DNA from: a virus
Length of the DNA stretch: 21,547 nt
Strand: one strand, 5' to 3'
IMG/VR virus record: IMGVR_UViG_3300029319_000472
Coordinates: 3,466-25,012 of that record
The position numbers and the translations under genes were made by a program. Under the pieces are notes generated by a model. The model had not been told where the DNA came from. It worked only from the letters and a program-made list of their open reading frames with translations, and did not search any database. Positions 1-9,662 of this stretch are shown one piece after another. Each line of letters starts with the position of its first letter. The first letter of the stretch is position 1.

Positions 1-3000
1 GTTGTATAGTCATGTTTGCCTTTACCCCAATCCATCATTATATCTGTCAAGTTTGCTATATAACTAGCAGTTGGACCAAATAAACCCACTTTTTGTTTCA
101 ATGTAGGTTGATATGGTCTACCAGCACCTAATGCTGGTGCTAAACCTAGTCTATTATTAGATAATGTTTCTACCATTCTATTAACATCACTAAATATTCC
201 TAATATTGCAGATCTTTCTATAGCTGATACTAATTTATCTCCAAATTTTTTCTTACTATAATCTCTACCAAACTGTCTATTTCTCATAGCATCTACCATA
301 GCACCCATAGATACTAAGGCTACTACACCAATCATAAAGTTTGAATCTCTTTCTTGCATACCTCTCATCAGCACTCTTTGTGTAGCTGCCATACCGAACT
401 TTTTAAATTGTGCTAATACACCACCTATTTCTGTATTCATCCATAGTGGCACATCACCTTTACTTGGTGTTACAATAGTAATATTAATATCTTTCTGTAA
501 TGCTGATAAGTAAGTATCTCTTGCTTTTTTATCAGTCCAGTTATCTGCTCTTGCTACTCTAAGTTTACTGTATCCAGCAGATTCACTTGCACCTTTACCT
601 AAACCAAATTGTTTATATTGTTCATATATAGCTTTTGCCATATCTTCATCAATAAATAAATTTTTTAACTGCGCTCTTGCTTTTTCACTAATAGCTTTAC
701 CTTTTGCCATAGCTTCTACATAATCTAAAATTTTAGATCCATTAACTAAACTAGCAATATTTTTAACTCCAGTATTCCAGATATTCATAGCATTTATATA
801 ACTAAAATAAAAATTAGTAATCTGACCACTTTTTCTTTCTAGTGTATTCATCAACCCAAATATATCTCCAGTATCTGCAAACAATGCAGCTCTAGTACCT
901 AAAAACATATCAGTAGCTTCACCAGTAAGTTGTGCATCTGATCTAGATAATTTTAACATTCTCCAACCCATGTCTTTAAAAAATCCTTCATACAATCTAC
1001 CAAAGTTTCTTTTTATACCATCTGCCATAACTACTCTTGCTACATCAGGTACAGCAGCTAGTATTCCAGATAAATATGTCATAGCTGTAATATTTTTAGC
1101 TACTCTAATACCTGATGACATAGCAGAAGATGGATCAGCTGATAATCCATATGTGCCTCTAAGTAAACCAATATTAGCTTCTAAATCATCTAAAGCCTCT
1201 ACCATTTCTCTTCTTATAGCTGCTTTATCTCCTTTAGTTTTAGCTCTTAATATTCTATCTTGATATTCTTTATAAATTTGTAATAAACCTGGTCTAAATC
1301 CACCAGCTGCAAAATTTAAACCCAATGCACCAGGATCGCCAAACTTTTCAGTCAAAACAATATCTGGCATAATTGATCTATAATAACCCCTCATCAAACC
1401 AAATATATCACCTTCTATAAAACCTTTTGATATTAGCTCATCATCATTCAAATCTAATCTTCTTGCTTTAACATGGTCTGATATACCGAGTGGTGTAGAA
1501 ATATAACCTTCTTCAGAAGCAATTATTTTTTGCCATTTTTGTATTCTATAAAAAGGTTGTTGTGTAAGTATACTATCAACAATGTCTACAGCATCTTTAT
1601 ATTTAGCATTTGGATTATCTTTAAGTAAAGCTCTATATATAATTTTAGTAAACTCTGTTTTTCTTTTTTTAATTACATCTTTTTTATAAAATCTAGGTAA
1701 ATAGTTTTTTCTTAAACCAGTATTAGCAGATATGTATTTTATTTTAGATTCTATTTCTTCTATTTTGGTTTTTATAAAGGCAGTACTAAAATCTTGACCT
1801 TCTATTTTTATAGTATTTAAACCTTGTTTACGCATTAAATCTAATTTACCTTTCCAAAAATCTAATTGCTTAAAAGGCATTATTAAAAATAATCCTGAAT
1901 CATCTGCTCTTCTACCAATAGTATTAAAAAAGTTTTCTCTAATAATTCTTGCTGCCTGTACTACTTCATCATCTAAATTTGAGGATCTACTTACTAATGC
2001 TCTAGATACAGCAGCTCTAAATTCAGGAAATGACATAATACCATCTTTAGAAACACCCATTTTTCTCATTACTCTAGAAACACCTCCAATATCTTTTTGC
2101 ATTTCCTTTGACATTCTTGCTAGATATTTATCATACATATCTTCAATGTTTCTCATAGATGCAACAATCATAGCTTTGCCTCTATTTATTTCATTTTCTA
2201 TAGAAATAGTTGTTGCACCACCTTTTAAATCAAAATTCTTTTTTTGATATAATGGTATTTCTAATAAATCAGATACCATCTGCCGAGCTGACAAAACACT
2301 TTTTTGTAAACCTCTAAATACAGCTGTTAATGGTGTATCTTCTAACCCTAACAAAGTTTTTGATATTTCTTCACCTAACATTTCTTCATTATAACTTTTT
2401 TGTGGTTGTATATCTCTAGTTCTAGCAGCACCAGCACTTGATGTAGTTGGTGTTTCATTAGGATCTAAGTATCTTGGATCTATACCTTCTGCATCTAATT
2501 CATCTAAACTTTTTTGTACATTAGTTTTTTCTAAACTATTTGCACTATCTGTATATTTTTCATATCTAGCTAAATCTTTTGCAGTCTTTAAACCACCTAT
2601 ACCATTTAATTTATTAATTAATCCAGGCAATAGAAAAGATGTACCCATAATAGCTAATCCAATATTAGTATCTCTTTTTTTATCTAATAATTGTTTTGTC
2701 ATTTCTTCAGCTGTCATAGCCACACCTAATCTTGTTGGTGACATAAATGTTTTACCACCAGCAGTAACATTTAATAACTTTGCTCCTGTACCAGCTAATA
2801 ATAATGTTGAAGGATCTGTAACTGCACCAGTAACAGTACCTATAACAGATAATGGTGATAATATATTTCTTACTCTATCTACTTTTAATTCTTTGATAAG
2901 TCTTGTTGTGTGGTCATAACTTTTTGAATCTTGAAAGTATGATAAAAAATCACTGTATCCTGTTAATAATCTTTCATCTTCTAAATATAAATAATCAGGA

Positions 3001-3206
3001 TCTTCAACTTCTTGTCTAGTTTTTTCTATATAATTAGTAATAGCTAATCCAATAACATTCTCTTTGTTAAATGAATCAGTAAATACTGTGTATGCTTCTG
3101 CTGGATTGTTGTATAAAGTTTTGAAAAAATATTGTCTTTGTACCTCTGTAGTACTAGGTTTATCTGCTATTGATTCAAATCTATAATTACCTTTTATAAT
3201 TGTCAT
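1..3206 (-). CDS. Large internal virion (ejection) protein, gp16-like, partial
   Basis: This open frame starts at an ATG whose complement lies at 3204-3206 and runs without a stop to the left edge, so at least 1068 codons are visible and the C-terminus is missing. The ATG overlaps the stop of the upstream gene (ATGA). It is the last gene of the structural block after gp14- and gp15-like genes, the position of the T7 gp16-type protein that is ejected with the DNA and forms part of the trans-envelope channel. The strongest family-like stretch is in the last 150 visible residues: a PLWMNTEIGGVLAQFKKFG segment, then RVLMRGMQERD and a hydrophobic IGVVALVSMGAMVDAM segment. That order is typical of the large internal virion proteins of podoviruses. 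I see no lytic transglycosylase domain at the N-terminus, unlike T7 gp16. The family call is recognition of pattern and synteny, not a database match. Confidence 0.8.
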   Translation of the reverse strand, partial: MTIIKGNYRFESIADKPSTTEVQRQYFFKTLYNNPAEAYTVFTDSFNKENVIGLAITNYIEKTRQEVEDPDYLYLEDERLLTGYSDFLSYFQDSKSYDHTTRLIKELKVDRVRNILSPLSVIGTVTGAVTDPSTLLLAGTGAKLLNVTAGGKTFMSPTRLGVAMTAEEMTKQLLDKKRDTNIGLAIMGTSFLLPGLINKLNGIGGLKTAKDLARYEKYTDSANSLEKTNVQKSLDELDAEGIDPRYLDPNETPTTSSAGAARTRDIQPQKSYNEEMLGEEISKTLLGLEDTPLTAVFRGLQKSVLSARQMVSDLLEIPLYQKKNFDLKGGATTISIENEINRGKAMIVASMRNIEDMYDKYLARMSKEMQKDIGGVSRVMRKMGVSKDGIMSFPEFRAAVSRALVSRSSNLDDEVVQAARIIRENFFNTIGRRADDSGLFLIMPFKQLDFWKGKLDLMRKQGLNTIKIEGQDFSTAFIKTKIEEIESKIKYISANTGLRKNYLPRFYKKDVIKKRKTEFTKIIYRALLKDNPNAKYKDAVDIVDSILTQQPFYRIQKWQKIIASEEGYISTPLGISDHVKARRLDLNDDELISKGFIEGDIFGLMRGYYRSIMPDIVLTEKFGDPGALGLNFAAGGFRPGLLQIYKEYQDRILRAKTKGDKAAIRREMVEALDDLEANIGLLRGTYGLSADPSSAMSSGIRVAKNITAMTYLSGILAAVPDVARVVMADGIKRNFGRLYEGFFKDMGWRMLKLSRSDAQLTGEATDMFLGTRAALFADTGDIFGLMNTLERKSGQITNFYFSYINAMNIWNTGVKNIASLVNGSKILDYVEAMAKGKAISEKARAQLKNLFIDEDMAKAIYEQYKQFGLGKGASESAGYSKLRVARADNWTDKKARDTYLSALQKDINITIVTPSKGDVPLWMNTEIGGVLAQFKKFGMAATQRVLMRGMQERDSNFMIGVVALVSMGAMVDAMRNRQFGRDYSKKKFGDKLVSAIERSAILGIFSDVNRMVETLSNNRLGLAPALGAGRPYQPTLKQKVGLFGPTASYIANLTDIMMDWGKGKHDYT

Positions 3207-6073
3207 TGTAACGCAACTTCAGGTACAAATTCTTCTTCTCTAGGTGGTAATTGATTATCTATATATTTATCATACTCATCTCTTAAATTTTCCCAATCAT
3301 AATGACCAAGTGTTACAAACTGTGCAAAAGGTTCAAGTATAGGATCAGTAATTGGTCTACCAGAATCAAATATTTCTAATAAATTTCTTTGCATATATCT
3401 AGGCATAAATGGAAACGCTTTATTAATAAATGAATTTTTGTCCTGTATAATTGTAGAGTGTCTTACATACTTAATATCACTAAATGTTTTTGGTGCATCA
3501 GGATCAAAAGAATCAGCTGAATCTATTTCCATTTTGTATGTTTCACGCTCATTTTGTAATGATTGTCCATGAAATGAAGAATTTGGATTTCTTATAAATA
3601 TTAAATATTGTGTTTCATCTGCTTCTCCTCCTGGTACTGGTTTAAATTGAAAACTATCTAATTGATTATAAATATCTCTTACTGTAGGTTCTACATAATC
3701 ACCATCAGGTGCATATAAAAATCCTAAATTATCCATAAACCATTGTTTATCTCCTTTAAGAGATTCACTATTTTGCATATCAGTTAAAGCTATTTTTACT
3801 TGTGTTGCTAAATAATAACCAGCATCTTTTTGTGAATATCCAGCTTTTACCATTTGTGTTTCTATTCCATCTTTCATTAAAGTTGGTTGTGCTAAATCAC
3901 TACTTAATGAAGATATAGAATAATTATTTAAATATAATTGTTGAAAAGCATATTCTAATATATCAGGAACTAATTTTTCTGCTGTATCTTTAGCTCTATC
4001 TGGATTGTCTACAAAATCTGAAAGATCCATACTATTAGATAATTTTGTATAAATAATATTATTTAAAAAATCTCTTGCTTCAGGTGCAAATTGAAAAAAT
4101 ATTTTTGCATTTGTTGATGTAAAAGGTTGTCCAGGTAATACATTATCTATTAACGCTGCTGCATTGTTAGTTAAACCTACAAAACCTTTTTCTACAATAT
4201 TTGGATCTGTATCTGTTATTAATAAGGGTACTTCTCTATTTTGTATAAAAGCATCAATAGGTAAAGATTCTGCATATGGAAAACCTTGTTCTCCTTGTAC
4301 ACTATTCCATAAGTCTAACCATATTTGATTTTCTGTAGTATTTTTAACTACATGCTCAACTAATATATTTGTAAAACTTTCTTCAATAGTATCATTATCA
4401 ATAATAAATTTTTCTATTTCATTGTTTATAAATGTTATATCTTTATCAATCTTTTCTTTTTGTTGTTGATAAAGTTTTACAGCATTATTTACACCAGCAA
4501 CTTGTAAATATGCACTACCACCCATTTTTAATGCAAAATTATAAAAACCCATATCTATCTCTTCATTAAAAGATTGTATAGCAAGTGGATTTTCTTGTGT
4601 TAAAAACTCTAAAAACTGAACACTTCTAATTATAGTTAATCCTTCATTTTCTCCAGTAGGATTAAACTCAGGATTTGTAATAATTGAATTAGTTTGATTA
4701 AGGTAATCATACATAATACTTGGAACAATATTTTCTGTAATCATTATATCTAGTAAACTATTTGTTTGTGCTGATCTTTGATCTGAGGGTAAAGAAAACT
4801 CATTTATAAATTGTAACGCATCATAGTTAGCATTAGTTAATTCTATTGAGGCTACTTTATAATCTACTAAAAAATCTTTTAATTCTTTATCATCTTTAAA
4901 AAGACCAATATTATTTTCTTTTAAAACTTTGCTGTATATTGAAAGTTGATTGATATCTATATCTTCATCTTTTAAAATATTTAAAAAAGCCATCTTTTGT
5001 ACCATAGTATTTATAAGAGCTGAATCCTCTTCAAGGTTATAAGACTTAATTAAATTTTCTAATGCTGGTTCTCCTGTAAGTAAAAGTTGTTTTATATTAT
5101 TAACACTTGTTACTTCTATAGTATTTCTAAGAGTGTTTATTGATTGTGATTGTTGATATTTTAAATTTTGATTAGCTACATCTATCTGTGCTTGATATAA
5201 ACCTTTTATATTACTTGCTTGTTCATTTGAATTGTTAATTATATTTGCTACATCATCACTTGTTATATTTGGTGCAGATTTAAATAACTCACCTTTAGAA
5301 TAAGCAATATCTAATTGAGCAGCTAATTTATCTGCATTTTCTATTTGTTGTAAAACATCAGGATCACTAAAATTAATATTTTTATATAAACTTGTTTTTA
5401 TAGCTGTATATCTACTTTGTTCTAATGCAACAAATAAATTATCAAGATTTTCATTTATTTCTTTTTCACCAAAGTTATATGGATCTAATTGTGCTAAAAC
5501 ATCCAAAGATTTATTATAATCTGATATATCGTTTGTAATACCTAAAGCAATTACATCTGTATCTAATGCAACTTGTTCTAAATTTTGTGGATCAACAGAA
5601 AGATCAATACTTGCAAAGTTGCTAGTAATATCTTGTATAATTCTTTGTGCTTCAGTATTTACATTATCATACTGATTCTTAATTAATATTTTATCTGCAT
5701 GATTTTTAACTGTATTAAATTTAGCTAAAGATTTTTGGTCTACATAACTTGATATATAATTTTTATATCTCTCTGGAGCATTTACTAATAAACTATCCTT
5801 GTATCCTAATATTTCATTCTGCATAGCATTTAAATCAGGATCAGCAGAATCTAGTTGTCTATTTGTAGCATCATATAAAAATTTATCTGTGTTTACTTTA
5901 AAATCAGATTTCCATTGTTCATCTAAAACTTCTAACTTTTGTAAACTAAGTGTTTCACCAATTTTTCCAATACCTTCTATTATATCTCCAAGATTAGAAG
6001 CACTACTTTTTACAACACCTAATTTTGGTGTTATAACAGTAGTTCTATCACCTCTTTGTCTAGTTATTGCCAT
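3203..6073 (-). CDS. Internal virion protein, gp15-like
   Basis: A 956-residue protein, mainly helical and polar, rich in Asn, Asp, Gln and Ile, with no signal peptide, membrane span or recognisable catalytic motif. It begins MAITRQRGDRTTVITPKLG, then a long region of heptad-like helices such as LEVLDEQWKSDFKVNTDKF, which is the usual look of the middle internal virion protein of podoviruses. It sits between a gp14-like gene and a gp16-like gene, matching the T7 order 14-15-16. The start ATG overlaps the upstream stop as TAATG, and an AGAGGAAG ribosome-binding site precedes it. The expected role is as a component of the inner core that is ejected into the cell envelope during infection. G+C is very low here (16 of 60 bases in 5221-5280). 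The role is inferred mainly from position and size. Confidence 0.75.
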   Translation of the reverse strand: MAITRQRGDRTTVITPKLGVVKSSASNLGDIIEGIGKIGETLSLQKLEVLDEQWKSDFKVNTDKFLYDATNRQLDSADPDLNAMQNEILGYKDSLLVNAPERYKNYISSYVDQKSLAKFNTVKNHADKILIKNQYDNVNTEAQRIIQDITSNFASIDLSVDPQNLEQVALDTDVIALGITNDISDYNKSLDVLAQLDPYNFGEKEINENLDNLFVALEQSRYTAIKTSLYKNINFSDPDVLQQIENADKLAAQLDIAYSKGELFKSAPNITSDDVANIINNSNEQASNIKGLYQAQIDVANQNLKYQQSQSINTLRNTIEVTSVNNIKQLLLTGEPALENLIKSYNLEEDSALINTMVQKMAFLNILKDEDIDINQLSIYSKVLKENNIGLFKDDKELKDFLVDYKVASIELTNANYDALQFINEFSLPSDQRSAQTNSLLDIMITENIVPSIMYDYLNQTNSIITNPEFNPTGENEGLTIIRSVQFLEFLTQENPLAIQSFNEEIDMGFYNFALKMGGSAYLQVAGVNNAVKLYQQQKEKIDKDITFINNEIEKFIIDNDTIEESFTNILVEHVVKNTTENQIWLDLWNSVQGEQGFPYAESLPIDAFIQNREVPLLITDTDPNIVEKGFVGLTNNAAALIDNVLPGQPFTSTNAKIFFQFAPEARDFLNNIIYTKLSNSMDLSDFVDNPDRAKDTAEKLVPDILEYAFQQLYLNNYSISSLSSDLAQPTLMKDGIETQMVKAGYSQKDAGYYLATQVKIALTDMQNSESLKGDKQWFMDNLGFLYAPDGDYVEPTVRDIYNQLDSFQFKPVPGGEADETQYLIFIRNPNSSFHGQSLQNERETYKMEIDSADSFDPDAPKTFSDIKYVRHSTIIQDKNSFINKAFPFMPRYMQRNLLEIFDSGRPITDPILEPFAQFVTLGHYDWENLRDEYDKYIDNQLPPREEEFVPEVALQ

Positions 6074-6585
6074 TATCTTCCTCTATATTTTCTATTAAAT
6101 AATTCTAATTTATTTTCAGTAGCACTAAATCCCTCTGGTCCTGGCTTATAATATTGATAATAACTCCATCCATTAATAGCATGAGCAGAAGCATTTAATA
6201 TAGATCCATAAATTAAAGATTGTCTTTCTATTTTAGAATTTACTATGCTTCTATCTAATTGACTATTAGCTAGATCTTGATTTATCTTCATGCTTTTTAC
6301 ATCTTTTGCAGCTTGGTCTAATACATCTTGTTGTATTACTTCTAGACTTCTACTATCATCTAAAATACCAGCTGCTCCAGCTAAAACTTTGTTATTACCA
6401 AGAGTATTATTCATTTTTTCCATTCTAATATTTTCACCTTGCAATCCAGCAACTTCTCCATATTTTTTATTTTCTTCATACTGAGCTATTTGATTACTAA
6501 TAGCTTGATTACCATAATATGCTTTAGTTAAAGATCCTACTGCTTGTCCAGCAGATGCGATTAATAATGCTGTTTCAACTCCCAT
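6073..6585 (-). CDS. Internal virion protein, gp14-like
   Basis: A 170-residue protein that opens with a short apolar helix (ETALLIASAGQAVGSLTKAY) and continues as Gln/Asn-rich amphipathic helices with the segment GAAGILDDSRSLEVIQQDV. This 'small apolar N-terminus plus long helix with G-D-S-x-S' layout is characteristic of gp14-type internal virion proteins. In T7 the gp14 protein goes to the outer membrane during DNA ejection. The C-terminal third, IYGSILNASAHAINGWSYY, is again mildly hydrophobic. The start overlaps the stop of the tail tubular B gene (TAATG), and its own stop overlaps the next start in the same way. This places it in one translational chain with the tail and the other ejection proteins. 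Confidence 0.75.
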   Translation of the reverse strand: MGVETALLIASAGQAVGSLTKAYYGNQAISNQIAQYEENKKYGEVAGLQGENIRMEKMNNTLGNNKVLAGAAGILDDSRSLEVIQQDVLDQAAKDVKSMKINQDLANSQLDRSIVNSKIERQSLIYGSILNASAHAINGWSYYQYYKPGPEGFSATENKLELFNRKYRGR

Positions 6586-8780
6586 TAATATACTACCTCT
6601 ACTGCCATACCTAATAAAGTTAATGGTAATGGTTCTGTTTGTGTTATTTTTACTGTGGGTGTTCTATCATAACCTAAAAAATAAAACTCTTTTTTACCAG
6701 TTACAGCAGCAACTGATTGAGCTACATTAAAATCTACTTGTCTAATAATTAAACTTTTTGCTTCTTTATCAGCAGCTTGAAGTGCAACATTAAGTGTATT
6801 AGATACATCTATAACTGCCCTAGAAATTCTTTTTATTTGCCCTGTCAAAGGTCCATTAGATATATCTTTATCTATAGGCATAGTTTCTAATGTGGGTGTA
6901 TAATCAAAACCAATATTTACTCCAGCTGGGTGTGCTTCATTTAAAGTTATTGTATTAGATCCTGATGTAGTGAATGTTCCTAGTGCCATAGTACCATCAA
7001 CAGCATATACTGATGTAGATGTCAAGTGTGTAGGTGTATTGTGTAATCTACCTTGTACTATTGTAATTACTGCATTATCTGATGGTGTAGCAGCAAGATT
7101 TTGATTTAAAACTAATGTATATCCAGACGCTGTAGCATTTACTGTTTGAATAGTGTATTGTGTACTGTTACCAGCTATTTGGATAATATCATTAGGATTA
7201 GGTGCTGATGTATAACCATCAACATTTAAAGTTGATCCTGACTGACTACCACCATTTACTTTAGGTGAACCTTGTTGATTTAATGTTGTAACACCAGAAG
7301 AATCTAATGTTAGTGCATCAGTTTCTGCAAACTTTTCTAATGTATAAACTGTAGATCCTTGTAATGTTCTTTTAACTACACAGAATAAATTTTCATTTAT
7401 AGCTGTAATACTTCTAAATTCATCTCCTGTTCTAGTAGTCCATACTGTCCAACCAGCTATTTTTTCAGATCTAATACTATGAAATAAAGCTAGTGTACCA
7501 TCTGTATTAGTAAAAAATGCAAACTGTTCTGGTTTTGTTGTACTACCAGTTATCATAGTCATATCTACTGGATTGTTTACTACTTGTGATGCAAGTATAG
7601 ATATTGATGTAGAAGCATATGCTGTTTCGACATCAGAATATAAATATTCTCTAATAGCTCTACCATTCTTTTGTGCATATATAGTTGCACCATCAAAAAT
7701 TATAGGCTTTGCTCTATTACATCCATAAGGTGTTTGACGCATAAAAATTATGTTTGAAGGAGTAACAGCAGAAGTATCAGTAGATGTAGGTACAAAAAAT
7801 TCACCACCATCAGTAAATACTTGTAAGTTTCTTGAAGATACTAAATGTCTAATTTCGTTTACTCTATCACCAGCAACTGTTACATCAATAGCATCATCAG
7901 CAGCACCACTACCTATGTCAAAGTTAAAATATTCTCCTACTTTACTTGCTATTACAGAAGCTGGTTTATCTCTTACACCACCAAAATATAATCTATTATC
8001 GTGAAATGTAACTGCTTGTGGAAAGCCTTTGATAGAAGATATTAATTGTTCTGCCCAAATAAAATGGGGTCCTACTGTATCTACTTCTTCTATAACAGTT
8101 ACTGTTACTACAGTAGCACTTGTAAATCCTGTCACTTTTACTTGTTTATTATTTACTAATAAATATGTACCTACATATGCACTTGTAAAATAACCAGAAC
8201 TAGCTGTTAATGTTCTTCCTGTTCCAGTAGTTTTATCTGATAAAGTTACTGATATTGAAGCATCTGCATATTTAAAAAATGGTTGTGTTGTTTTAATAGC
8301 ACCACTCACAGATACTGTTTCATCTTCTTCAAATGTAAATAAAGATACACTAAATGAAGATGCTGATGCTCTTACTATTTTTACTATAGGATTATTTCTA
8401 TGAACTATAAATACTGTATCACCAAACTGTGCATAGTTTAGTTCAAATAACTGTGCTGTAGTCCAGTTACAATTACTTGTAATATTTGATTGTACACTTA
8501 CACCATCACTATCAAATACATCTAATCTATTATTAGATAAAGCAAATACTGCAAGTTCATCATTAGAAAAAATAAATGGTATAATTCTTGAATCACCAGG
8601 TAAACTAGCTTTGTAGGTTGTGCCTGGTCTACGCATCAATCCACCTTCATCTAGCAAATACCAGTTTCTTAATGTTTTTGCACCATTAAAATATGCTTGT
8701 GCATCTGTTCTATTTGCTAATAGTGGATTTATTTCACCAGCTGAAAAGTTGGTGTATACAGTTCTAAGAACACTAGCCAT
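6585..8780 (-). CDS. Tail tubular protein B (tail nozzle), gp12-like
   Basis: A 731-residue protein whose N-terminus carries the hallmark of podoviral nozzle proteins: a FSAGEINPLLANRTDAQAY segment at about residues 12-30, followed by GAKTLRNW and GGLMRRPGTTYKA. The rest is beta-rich, with many Thr, Ser and Val residues, as expected for a propeller-like ring. The length fits the family. It forms the distal part of the short tail below the gp11-type gatekeeper ring and connects to fibres. It follows the tail tubular A gene with a TAATG stop/start overlap. The GGAGGA ribosome-binding site lies inside the last codons of that gene, so the two are translated together. The fibre gene is not in this window. 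Confidence 0.88.
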   Translation of the reverse strand: MASVLRTVYTNFSAGEINPLLANRTDAQAYFNGAKTLRNWYLLDEGGLMRRPGTTYKASLPGDSRIIPFIFSNDELAVFALSNNRLDVFDSDGVSVQSNITSNCNWTTAQLFELNYAQFGDTVFIVHRNNPIVKIVRASASSFSVSLFTFEEDETVSVSGAIKTTQPFFKYADASISVTLSDKTTGTGRTLTASSGYFTSAYVGTYLLVNNKQVKVTGFTSATVVTVTVIEEVDTVGPHFIWAEQLISSIKGFPQAVTFHDNRLYFGGVRDKPASVIASKVGEYFNFDIGSGAADDAIDVTVAGDRVNEIRHLVSSRNLQVFTDGGEFFVPTSTDTSAVTPSNIIFMRQTPYGCNRAKPIIFDGATIYAQKNGRAIREYLYSDVETAYASTSISILASQVVNNPVDMTMITGSTTKPEQFAFFTNTDGTLALFHSIRSEKIAGWTVWTTRTGDEFRSITAINENLFCVVKRTLQGSTVYTLEKFAETDALTLDSSGVTTLNQQGSPKVNGGSQSGSTLNVDGYTSAPNPNDIIQIAGNSTQYTIQTVNATASGYTLVLNQNLAATPSDNAVITIVQGRLHNTPTHLTSTSVYAVDGTMALGTFTTSGSNTITLNEAHPAGVNIGFDYTPTLETMPIDKDISNGPLTGQIKRISRAVIDVSNTLNVALQAADKEAKSLIIRQVDFNVAQSVAAVTGKKEFYFLGYDRTPTVKITQTEPLPLTLLGMAVEVVY

Positions 8781-9376
8781 TAGTATCCTCCAGTAGTCAA
8801 TCTATCTTGTATAAACCTTTTTGTATTTAGTATGCTATTTGTTACTTCTTGACTATCTATATTCTTAGCTATTCTCATTTGATTTTCACCAAGTGTTTCA
8901 AACTGTTGTATCATAGCTGAATCTCTAGCTACAGATCCAGCAAAGATAGATGCAAGTTTATATTGTAATGCTAATTTAAAATATTCAGGAAACTCTGCTT
9001 CTACTTGTCTAAATATATAATCTGCTATTAATGTATTGGTAGATCCATAATTATTTACAAATATTTTATCACCATATCTAGCATATGATATTGGGTTATC
9101 ATTTACAGTAACTGTATTTAAAACTAATAGTTCAGGACTTGCTGGTAGCTGATAAGCATATTCATATCTTCCAGTTGGTGCATCAGCTAATAAAGAAAGT
9201 TGTTTTTGTTCTGTGGCAAACTTCCATCTGTGTCTTGATAAACAAGACTTTAGTATGTTTTCATACATATTAGAAGCTACTAAGGCTTCTGTAGAACCAT
9301 CATCAAAAGATGATATCGGAGAAGCTCCGATCATTATGATAGCTCTTGCACATATATCTACTTTAGTATCTGCCAT
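8780..9376 (-). CDS. Tail tubular protein A (gatekeeper), gp11-like
   Basis: About 198 residues starting MADTKVDICARAIIMIGAS, with FDDGSTEALVASNMYENI next. This N-terminal pattern (alternating small residues, then G-A-x-x-I-x-S-F-D-D and S-x-x-A) is typical of the podoviral gp11-like protein that forms the ring below the portal. The open frame could extend to an ATG at 9404-9406, adding ten residues. I prefer the inner ATG because the family normally begins here and because the extension would be read through the G6/C6 hairpin at 9386-9404. Neither start has a clear Shine-Dalgarno sequence. The gene precedes tail tubular B in the same order as T7 genes 11 and 12. Confidence 0.87.
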   Translation of the reverse strand: MADTKVDICARAIIMIGASPISSFDDGSTEALVASNMYENILKSCLSRHRWKFATEQKQLSLLADAPTGRYEYAYQLPASPELLVLNTVTVNDNPISYARYGDKIFVNNYGSTNTLIADYIFRQVEAEFPEYFKLALQYKLASIFAGSVARDSAMIQQFETLGENQMRIAKNIDSQEVTNSILNTKRFIQDRLTTGGY

Positions 9377-9385
9377 GAAAAGATA

Positions 9386-9404
9386 GGGGGGTATAAAACC
9401 CCCC
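9386..9404 (-). terminator. GC hairpin between decoration and tail genes (T-phi-like position)
   Basis: Six G's, a seven-base AT loop and six C's form a perfect 6-bp all-GC stem, followed on the minus strand by TATCTTTTC, a short and imperfect T-rich tail. It lies between the capsid/decoration genes and the tail tubular A gene. T7 places its partial terminator T-phi between gene 10 (capsid) and gene 11 (tail). The expected effect is partial termination, giving more capsid than tail transcript. The stem and its position are seen; termination is inferred. It could instead be an mRNA processing or stability element. Confidence 0.55.
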
Positions 9405-9411
9405 ATTCACA

Positions 9412-9660
9412 TTATGATAATAAGGCAGTTCTTACTTGTGTAGCACTAGCTGTAGTTACAATTAAAATATCTACAACTGCGTTTGAGCCACCACTATTAA
9501 CAATGATTACATCACCAGCATTAAGGTCGCCAGTAGATGCTAAAAAGTATTCATTGTCATCAATAGTACCAATAGCATCACCATCAGTATAATACCAAAG
9601 TGAATTAGAATCTCCCATTTGGGATATCTTTTTCACAGGATTAGTTGTTTCGTATGCCAT
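9412..9660 (-). CDS. Small virion protein downstream of capsid, probably head decoration
   Basis: An 82-residue acidic protein that begins MAYETTNPVKKISQM and contains SLWYYTDGDAIGTID and a GDLNAGDVIIVNSGG turn. Small proteins of this kind, with a Y-E-T-T-N-P start and a G-D-x-I/V-x-V beta segment, commonly lie next to the capsid gene in podoviruses of marine bacteria and are thought to be structural. The start is two bases after the capsid stop. Its GGGAGG ribosome-binding site is formed by the last codons of the capsid gene, so the two should be made in coupled amounts. Decoration is an inference from position and size; a biochemical role is not shown by the sequence. Confidence 0.65.
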   Translation of the reverse strand: MAYETTNPVKKISQMGDSNSLWYYTDGDAIGTIDDNEYFLASTGDLNAGDVIIVNSGGSNAVVDILIVTTASATQVRTALLS

Positions 9661-9662
9661 GA

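Noticed and set aside
970-1263. Plus-strand open frame of 97 codons
   Set aside because: It is antisense to the large ejection protein, has no ribosome-binding site, and its composition is that of a shadow of an AT-rich gene on the other strand.
5799-6098. Plus-strand open frame of 99 codons with apparent hydrophobic end
   Set aside because: Antisense to the start of the 956-residue protein; the hydrophobic look comes from reading complementary AT-rich codons.
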